A stretch of DNA of 64,000 bases from Bufo bufo (Eukaryota > Chordata > Amphibia > Anura > Bufonidae): assembly GCF_905171765.1 (NCBI RefSeq), contig NC_053390.1, forward strand, positions 501,185,336 through 501,249,335, written 5' to 3'. A program made the translations under genes and the position numbers. The notes under the pieces are model-generated. The model was not told the origin of the DNA. It searched no databases and saw only the letters and a program-made list of their open reading frames with translations. Shown here one piece after another: positions 57,298-64,000 of the stretch (the first letter of the stretch is position 1; each line of letters opens with the position of its first letter).

Positions 57298-58220
57298 AGC
57301 CTGGGTCGCATGCTGCTCTGGCCAATCACAGCCATGCCATTAGTAGGCATGGCTGTGATGGCTTCTAAGGTCAGACAGTTAACCGCTTGTTGATTGGCTG
57401 CTCTGCAGCTTTTCAAAAAGCGCCAAGAAAGCGCTGAACACCGAACCCGAACTTTTACGTAAATGTTCGGGTTCGGGGTCCAAAAACCCTAAAGTTCGGT
57501 ACGAACCCGAACTTTACAGTTCGCTCAACCCTACTTCTTTCCCTACACATTGAATAATTTTTAGCGCAATGTTGTTTTTACTAACACTGTCCCTAGCTCC
57601 TGCCGATTTCTCTCCCTGCACTAAGTACACTGGTAAATTACAGAATCTAAGATGGCTTCCGCTATTTATAGGGCTGCGACATCACAGGGCTGGCTGGCTG
57701 CTGATTGGCTGCATGCATGGCATTATGAGTGATCCTGCCTTCCCAGAGTTCTTCTCCATGTCCTCACACGTGCCGTTTTAGGAAAAATGCGATTCGTTAC
57801 CACGAAGCTCCAGGAAATTCTGCTTCGGTGCTAATTTAATCTTTCCTGTTATTCGGAACGAATTCCACTTTGTCAGCTTCGATTCGCTCATCTCTAATTA
57901 TGTATACTAAAGGGGTTGAAATGTAATTTAATATAGCCAATGGAATTCATCAATTTTAAACAGCTGTGAAAAATGGATGCACAAATGGTTGAAAAATTGC
58001 CATAAAAAACGGACCGGGTGCCTGTTTTTATCGGCCTTTTTTTTTTACGTGTGCATGTAGCCTAAGGGTACAGAGGCTGGAAAACTAGGCAGGATCATGC
58101 AGGCCACAACTTGCAGAGGACTTCAGCAACCAGGACAGCAGATGGCATGGTGAATTATGCAATGTCCGCGTCTGCAGGGCAGCAGCTGGCACAGACTGCT
58201 GACATAACATCATCTTTTAA

Positions 58221-60240
58221 CCCCTTAAGGACCCATGACGTACACGTACATCTTCTCTGGCCGTGACTTAAGGACCAGAGAAGTACATGTACGTCATGGT
58301 GATCGGGCTGGTGCAGGAGCTGCGCCCGCCCGATCAGCGGCAGGGGTCCGGCAGTCACTGATAGCTGGACCCCTGCTGCATGCGCCGGCATTTGTGAAAT
58401 CACTGATGCTGGCGCATTAACCCCTGCACGTGCAATGTCCGTGCAGGGAGGAAGCAGCCATCAGGTCCCTGTGCTGCTGTGATGGGGACCCGATGGCATG
58501 GAAGGCAGCACGATGCCTTCCTTGGGCATCGTGGCTGCCTTCTGAGAGAGCCTGTGAGATACCCTTGGATCTCACAGGCAGGAAGGCTGTTAGTGTATTA
58601 CAGTGTGTAATACACTTACAGCCAATGCATAATAATACAAAAGTATTATCATGCATTGTAAAGGGGATTAGACTCTTAAAAGTTGAAATCCAAAAGTGGG
58701 ACAAAAAAATAAAGTAAAAAAAAAGTTTAAAAAAATTAAGTTTTCCCAACAAAATATAAAAAGTTTCAAGTAAAAAATAATTTAAATATCCTTTTGCCAA
58801 AAACAAGGGAAAAAATAGTAAAAAAAAATGAAAAGTAGACATATTAGGTATCACTGCATCCGTATTGACTGGCTCTATAAAAATATTAAATGACCTAACC
58901 CCTCAGGTGAACACCGTCAAAAAAATTAAATAAAACTGTGTTCCTAAAAAAATATTTTTTTGTCACCTTACATCACTGAAAGCGCAACACCAAGCGATCA
59001 AAAAATCGTATACCCCCCAAAATAGTACCAATCCTAACAGTCACCTCATCCCGCAAAAAAATTGCCTCTACCTAAGACAATAGCCTCAAAAATAAAAAAA
59101 CTATGGCTCAGAATATGGTTTTGGTTTCAAAAATGCTGTTATTGTGTAAAACACATATAAAGTAAAAAAAAAAGTATACATATTAGGTATTGCCGAGTCC
59201 GTAACAACCTGCTCTATAAAAATAACACATGACCTAACCCCTCAGGTGACCACTGTAAAAAAAAAATGGTGTAAAAAAAAAGCCATTTTTTGTCACCTTA
59301 CATCACAAAAAGTGTAATGGCAAGCGATCAAAAAGTCATATGCACCCCAAAATAGTGCCAATCAAACCGTCATCTCATCCCGCAACAATGATACCCTACC
59401 TAAGACAATCGCCCAAAAACTGAAAAAACTATGGCTCTCAAACTATGGAGCCACTAAAACTTGATTTATTTTGTTTAAAAAATAATATAATTGTGTAAAA
59501 CTTACTTAAAAAAAAAATATTAGGTATTGTCACATCTGTAATGACAGGCTCTATAAAAATATCATATGAACTAACCCCTCAGGTGACCACTGTAAAAAAA
59601 TAAAATTAAAAACGCTGTCAAAAAAGCCATTTTTTGTCACCTTATATCACAGAAAGTGTAATAGCAAGCGATCAAAAAGTCATATGCACCCTATAATAGT
59701 ACCAATAAAACCGTCATCTCATCCCGAAAAAAATGAGCCACTACACAAGACAGTCGCCCCAAAAACAAAACTACGGCTTTTAGAATGTGCAGACACAAAA
59801 TCACTTTTTTGGAGTTTCTACTCTAGGGGTGCATCAGGGGGGCTTCACATGGGACATTGTGTCAAAAAACCAGTCCAGCAATATCTGCTTTCCTTTCCTT
59901 CTGCGCAATGCCGTGTGACCCGTACAGCAGTTTACAACCACATATGGGGTTTTTCTGTAAACTACAGAATCAGGGCCATAAATATTGAGTTTTGTTTGGC
60001 TGTTAACCCTTGCTTTGTAACTGGAAAAAATTGATTAAAATGGAAAATCTGCCAAAAAAGTGAAATTCAGAAATTTCATCTTTATTTTCCATTAACTCTT
60101 GGGGAACACCTAAAGGGTTAACAAAGTTTGTAAAATCAGTTTTGTATACCTTGAGGGGTGTAGTTTCTAAAATGGGGTCACTTTTTTGGAGTTTCTACTC
60201 TAGGGGTGCATCAGGGGAGCTTCAAATGTGACATGGCAGC
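58221..60240 (+). mobile_element. TTAA-family element H, right part interrupted
   Basis: TTAA at 58217-58220, then CCCCTTAAGGACCCATGACG. Internal units lie near 58850, 59187 and 59520. The element is interrupted at about 60240 within the GACATGG... block by a MITE, and its right end does not appear before the window ends. A palindromic pair GTACATGTACGTCATGG / CATGACGTACACGTAC sits near the left end. Confidence 0.83.
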
Positions 60241-61206
60241 TTAAAGAGGACCTTTCATCTGGCAAAAAATTGTGAACTAAGGCCTCATGCACACGACCGT
60301 ATTTTTTTGCGGTCCGCAAAACGGGGTTCCGTTTTTCCGTGATCCGTGACCGTTTTTTTGTCCGTTTTTTCACAGACATGAAAAAAAGTCGTTTTGGTGT
60401 CCGCCTGGCCGTGCGGAGCCAAACGGATCCGTCCTGAATTACAATGCAAGTCAATGGGGACGGATCCGTTTGACGTTGACACAATATGGTGCAATTTCAA
60501 ACGGATCCGTCCCCCATTGACTTTCAATGTAAAGTCAGGAGTTAATATACCATCGGATCAGAGTTTTCTCCAATCCGATGGTATATTTTAACTTGAAGCA
60601 TCCCCATCACCATGGGAACGCCTCTATGTTAGAATATACCGTCGGATTTGAGTTACATCGTGAAACTCAAATCCGACAGTATATTCTAACACAGAGGCGT
60701 TCCCATGGTGATGGGGACGCTTTAGGTTAGAATATACTAAAAGAACTGTGTACATGGCAGCCCCCCCCCTGTAGTTAACACATTGGTGGCCAGTGTGGCG
60801 GGCCCCCCCCTCCCTCCCCTGTAGTTAACTCATTGGTGGCCAGTGCGGCCGCCCCCCCTCCCCTGTAGTTAACTCGTTGGTGGCCAGTGGGCCCCCCCCT
60901 CCCTCCCCTGTAGTTAACTCGTTGGTGGCCAGTGGGCCTTCTCCCCTCCCTCCCCCTCCTAATTAAAATCTCCCCCCTATCATTGGTGGCAGCGGAGTGT
61001 ACCGATCGGAGTCCCAGTTTAATCGCTGTGGCTCCGATCGGTAACCATGGCAACCAGGACGCTACTGAAGTCCCAGTTGCCATGGTTACTTAGCAATTTG
61101 TAGAACCATTATACTTACCTGCGATCTGCGATGTCTGCGTCCGGTCGGGAGCTCCTCCTACTGGTAAGTGACAGGTCCGGCTGGGAGCTCCTCCTACTGG
61201 TAAGTG

Positions 61207-62316
61207 TCACGGCCATGGCTATGACCGTGACTCTTCAACCGCATGCGATTGTCAGCGGTTTGGTTTTGTTGTCAATCACAGGTGAGGGCAGTGGTATTTG
61301 CCTCACCTGTGGTTGCCGCTGACAACGCTTGCTTGTGGCAGCTTTCCTGCTGTGCATGCGGTTGCACCTAGCAACCCCTATGTTAGGTGTGTGTGTATTG
61401 TGTTCACTGTGTTGTTTGTCTGTGTGCACTCTGTGTAGTGTGTTGTGTGCACTGACACTTTTCCTGCACTGTGGTTGCCCGTGGCAACGTTTTGCTGTCT
61501 GTACATGTGGTGGCAGTGTCCCGGCCTCCGGGCTATTCCCCAGGACACGGTTGCCACCCATGTCGTGGCCAGCGGCAACAACCACAGTGGCTTGCTACTG
61601 TTGGACACTTTCCCTTTCATGTTGTGTTTTCCCTTCCCGGGTGTTGGAAGGGTTAACTTCCTTCCCAGTGTGTGTGTGTGTGTGTCACTGGGTGTGTCCG
61701 ACTGTGGGGTGTGGCTTCCTGGCCTATATAGCCTCACTGTTAGCATGGCTCTGTGGGTTGTTTCAGTCATGCTTGCTGGAGCAGCCTCCTGTGTTACTAT
61801 CTGCCAGTGAGAGCCACCCCTGTGGTCATCAAGATATTGTCCTTAAGTTTATGTCTGCTGTGTGTTGATGTTGTATGTTATGTTCTGTTGGGACCTTTCT
61901 ATGTGTTTGGTGCAGCTTACGGTTCTGGATTCCTGTTTGCGCAGGGATCCAGTCAGCAAGGCTGTGACAGGTTGGTGGAACTAATAGTTCGCCTGTCATT
62001 CCCGTAAGGCTGTATGAGTTCCCCTTTTCCCAACAGCTTGGCCATTGAGACTCCTGCTCCTCCGTGCCTAGGAGGAGTAGGTCGTCTTACCCAGACTCCT
62101 AGCGCAGGGACCGGACGGAGGGTGAGTTAGGGATCCGAGGTTCCTGCGCATGGGTCCTCCTACCTTTAAGGTCGGCCCATGCAGTTAGGAGTTAGGGTCA
62201 GGGTAGGGACGCTGTAGGAGGTGACCTGCTCCCTATCCTGTTCTCCTGGCCGAGTAGGCCTACAGCACATGTCAGCGCACGGCTGAGGATTTTCCCCATC
62301 CTCAGTCGTGACAGTG
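61207..62316. mobile_element. 1.1-kb insert at the apex of K2, possible solo LTR
   Basis: The insert starts TGTCACGGCC and ends TCGTGACA, so its ends are short inverted repeats beginning TG and ending CA, as in LTRs. It contains a TATATAG motif (about 61725) and no domain-bearing frame: the 179-codon plus-strand frame is cysteine- and leucine-rich but unrecognised. The five flanking bases (GTAAG, GTGAC) do not match, so LTR origin is unproven. Confidence 0.35.
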
Positions 62317-62529
62317 ACAGGTCATGTCACTTACCAGTAGGAGGAGCTCCCGGCCGGACCTGTCACTTACCAGTAGGAGGAGCTCCCGACCGGACGCAGA
62401 CATCGCAGCTCGCAGGTAAGTATAATGGTTCTACAAATTGCTAAGTAACCATGGCAACCGGGACTGCAGTAGCGTCCTGGTTGCCATGGTTACTTATCGG
62501 AGCCCCAGCGATTAAACTGTGACTCCGAT

Positions 62530-63075
62530 CGGTACACTCCGCTGCCACCAATGATGGGGAGATTTTAATTAGGAGGGGGAGGGAGGGGAGAAGGCCCACT
62601 GGCCACCAACGAGTTAACTACAGGGGAGGGAGGGGGGGGCCCACTGGCCACCAATGAGTTAACTACAGGGGAGGGGGGGGCCCACTGGCAACCAACGAGT
62701 TAACTACAGGGGAGGGAGGGGGGCCGGCCGCACTGGCCACCAATGAGTTAACTACAGGGGAGGGGGGGCCCACTGGCGACCAACGAGTTAACTACAGGGG
62801 AGGGAGGGGGGCCGGCCACACTGGCCACCAATGAGTTAACTACAGGGGAGGGGGGGGGGGCGGCCGCACTGGCCACCAATGAGTTAACTACAGGGGAGGG
62901 GGGGCCCACTGGCGACCAACTAGTTAACTACAGGGGAGGGAGGGGGGCTGGCCACCAATGAGTTAACTACAGGGGAGGGGGGGCCGGCCGCACTGGCCAC
63001 CAATGAGTTAACTACAGTGGAGGGAGGGGGGGGGCCGGCCACACTGGCCACCAATGTGTTAACTACAGGGGGGGG
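62530..63075. repeat. About 45-bp G-rich minisatellite in K2
   Basis: Units such as GAGTTAACTACAGGGGAGGG followed by a G run and CCACTGGCCACCAA recur about ten times with spacer variants (GGGCCCACTGG or GGCCGGCCGCACTGG). The complementary array lies at 60775-60960. Each unit contains GTTAAC. Confidence 0.88.
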
Positions 63076-63685
63076 CTGCCCCCTGCTGCCTGGCAGCACC
63101 TGCCAGGCAGCAGGGGGCAGTCATGTACACAGTTCTTTTAGTATATTCTAACCTGTAGCGTCCCCATCACCATGGGAACGCCTCTGTGTTAGAATATACT
63201 GTCGGTTCTGAGTTTTCACGAAGTGAAAACTCAGCTCTGAAAAAGCTTTCATGCAGACGGATCTTCGGATCCGTCTGTATGAAAGTAACCTACGGCCACG
63301 GATGCCAATCTTGTGTGCATCCGTGTTCTTTTACGGACCCATTGACTTGAATGGGTCCGTGAACCGTTGTCCATCAAAAAAATAGGACAGGTCATAGTTT
63401 TTGGACGGACAGGATACACGGATCACGGTCTCGGCTGCAAAACGGTGCATTTTCCGATTTTTCCACGGACCCATTGAAAGTCAATGGGTCCGCGAAAAAA
63501 AACGGAAAACGGCACAACGGCCACGGATGCACACAACGGTCGTGTGCATGAGGCCTAAGTATCATGATATATACAGCGGCGCCCAGGGATCTCACTGCAC
63601 TTACTATTATCCCTGGGCGCCGCTCCGTTCTCCTGCTATGCTTTTCGGTATGTTTGGTCACTTGGTTATAGTAGGAGGAGACTTA

Positions 63686-63882
63686 CAGTCAGGTCCATAA
63701 ATATTGGGACATAGACACAATTCTAAGATTTTTGGTTCTATACACCACCACAATGTATTTGAAATGAAACAAACAAGATGTGCTTTAACTGCAGACTGTC
63801 AGCTTTAATTTGAGGGTATTTACATCCAAATCAGGGGACCGGTGTAGGAATTACAACAGTTTGCATATGTGCCTCCCTCTTT
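63686..63882 (+). mobile_element. Tc1-like element end, cut by a TTAA-family element
   Basis: CAGTCAGGTCCATAAATATT after TA, matching the end of the Tc1 element at 20364-21096 for nearly 200 bp. It breaks at a TTAA where the other copy continues (GCTTTTTAAGGAACC in complement, about 20900). Confidence 0.88.
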
Positions 63883-63886
63883 TTAA

Positions 63887-64000
63887 CCCCTTAAAGACTC
63901 ATGACGTACCGGTGCGGCATGTTTCCCGAGTCCTTAAGGACCCATGACGTACCGGTACATCATGTGTTGTTCCGATCACTGCCGCCCGGCCGGCGGTGAT
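63887..64000 (+). mobile_element. TTAA-family element, left end, running off the window
   Basis: TTAA (63883-63886) then CCCCTTAAAGACTCATGACG and a second box GAGTCCTTAAGGACCCATGA, as in elements E and H. The remainder lies outside the window. Confidence 0.85.

Larger units (their letters stand above)
45052..57533 (-). mobile_element. hAT element copy B, nested and itself split
   Basis: The left (3') end is TAGAGTTGAACGGACACC and the right (5') end, read inward, is TAGGGTTGAGCGAACTG. The 5' 500 bp match copy A. Transposase remnants lie on the minus strand at 53243-55431. Two TTAA-family elements (46017-48673, 49297-52596) are inserted. The flanking 8-mers (CTCTCTAT and CTTCTTTC) do not match, so I cannot prove that these two ends belong to one insertion event. 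Confidence 0.65.
42008..57896. mobile_element. Outer hAT element with perfect 8-bp target duplication
   Basis: ATTATGTA occurs at 42000-42007 and again at 57897-57904. Between them the ends are TAGAGATGAGCAAATTTTTC on the left and, read inward from the right, TAGAGATGAGCGAATCGAAG: hAT-type ends with an 8-bp duplication. The element's own interior is probably about 42008-45051 and 57534-57896; the rest is hAT copy B with its own insertions. Its own transposase was not identified. Confidence 0.87.
41336..58062. mobile_element. TAA-flanked MITE K3, split by a 15.9-kb hAT nest
   Basis: Left end TAA then GGCTACATGCACACGAC at 41336; right end CGTGTGCATGTAGCC then TAA at 58063-58065. The two parts are about 670 bp and 160 bp and are joined by removing 42000-57896. 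The ends are close relatives of those of K1 and K2 (GGCCTCATGCACACGAC). It is the outermost layer of the deepest nest in the window. Confidence 0.75.
60281..63555. mobile_element. TAA-flanked giant hairpin element K2 (Harbinger-type ends)
   Basis: GGCCTCATGCACACGACCG at 60281 and its complement at the right end, with TAA at 60278-60280 and 63556-63558. It is related to K1 through the GGATCCGT-rich shoulders and the CCATGGTGATGGGGACGC block. Arms of about 0.9-1.2 kb face each other around an inserted 1.1-kb segment at the apex (61207-62316). The minisatellite in the right arm (62530-63075) is longer than that in the left (60775-60960). Confidence 0.85.
60241..63683. mobile_element. TTAAAGAGG-ended MITE, split by K2 and followed by a Tc1 end
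   Basis: Left part TTAAAGAGGACCTTTCATC (60241-60280), right part 63556-63683 with the hairpin GGCGCCCAGGGAT / ATCCCTGGGCGCC. Removing K2 joins GAACTAA to AGTATCATG. The ends resemble Kolobok/T2 MITEs (inference). A Tc1-type end begins at 63686. Confidence 0.55.

Noticed and set aside
61329..61868. 179-codon cysteine- and leucine-rich plus-strand frame
   Set aside because: No recognisable domain, overlapping frames on both strands, and it lies in a segment that looks like a non-coding insert.
61202..62321. Proven solo LTR
   Set aside because: The ends are LTR-like, but the flanking five-base sequences do not match and no primer-binding or internal sequence is present.

Overview
The window reads as repeat-saturated vertebrate DNA, most likely from an anuran amphibian (inference). 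The grounds are the mix of families: Penelope-like elements with hammerhead-type folds, TTAA-flanked piggyBac/Kolobok-type elements, TAA-flanked hairpin MITEs, hAT elements whose ends read TTCGCTCATCTCTA, Tc1/mariner elements and a 5'-truncated L1-type LINE. I found no host gene, rRNA gene, functional tRNA or CRISPR array. The only coding frame that looks intact is a 577-codon piggyBac transposase at 12945-14678.

Layout. 1-11.4 kb: a decayed Penelope-like element (PLE1, + strand) is split by a mariner-type element (1023-6091), which is itself split by a TTAA-flanked element (1255-4679) made of regularly alternating palindromes. A second Penelope-like copy (PLE2, - strand) and more Penelope terminal sequence follow. 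11.4-15 kb: a fragment of the main TTAA family, then the piggyBac element. 15-24 kb: Tc1 remnants, the N-terminal half of a hAT (copy A), a Tc1 element and a tRNA-like SINE head. 24-32 kb: two TTAA-family elements tail to tail around one TTAA, one carrying mariner copy 2 and the other a 0.7-kb foldback. 32.9-36.2 kb: an L1 tail with clear target duplications, split by a 2.1-kb hairpin element. 37.2-40.8 kb: a TTAA-family element holding a TAA-flanked MITE. 41.3-58.1 kb: a deep nest. A TAA-flanked MITE is split by a 15.9-kb hAT with a perfect 8-bp target duplication; inside is a second hAT (copy B); inside that are two TTAA-family elements; and one of those holds a 1-kb TA-flanked element. 58.2-64 kb: another TTAA-family element, a MITE split by a 3.3-kb hairpin element with a 1.1-kb insert at its apex, and a Tc1 end split by the next TTAA-family element.

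The main TTAA family occurs at least eight times and covers about a quarter of the window (my estimate). Its members carry internal tandem units of about 335-350 bp. Because it is so repetitive, several insertions can be compared with an uninterrupted relative in the same window, which confirms the TA and TAA target duplications directly.

The transposase remnants suggest recent activity: mariner copy 1 has a single in-frame stop, copy 2 a single frameshift, and PLE2 a single in-frame stop in its preserved part. The nesting order also gives a relative chronology of activity.
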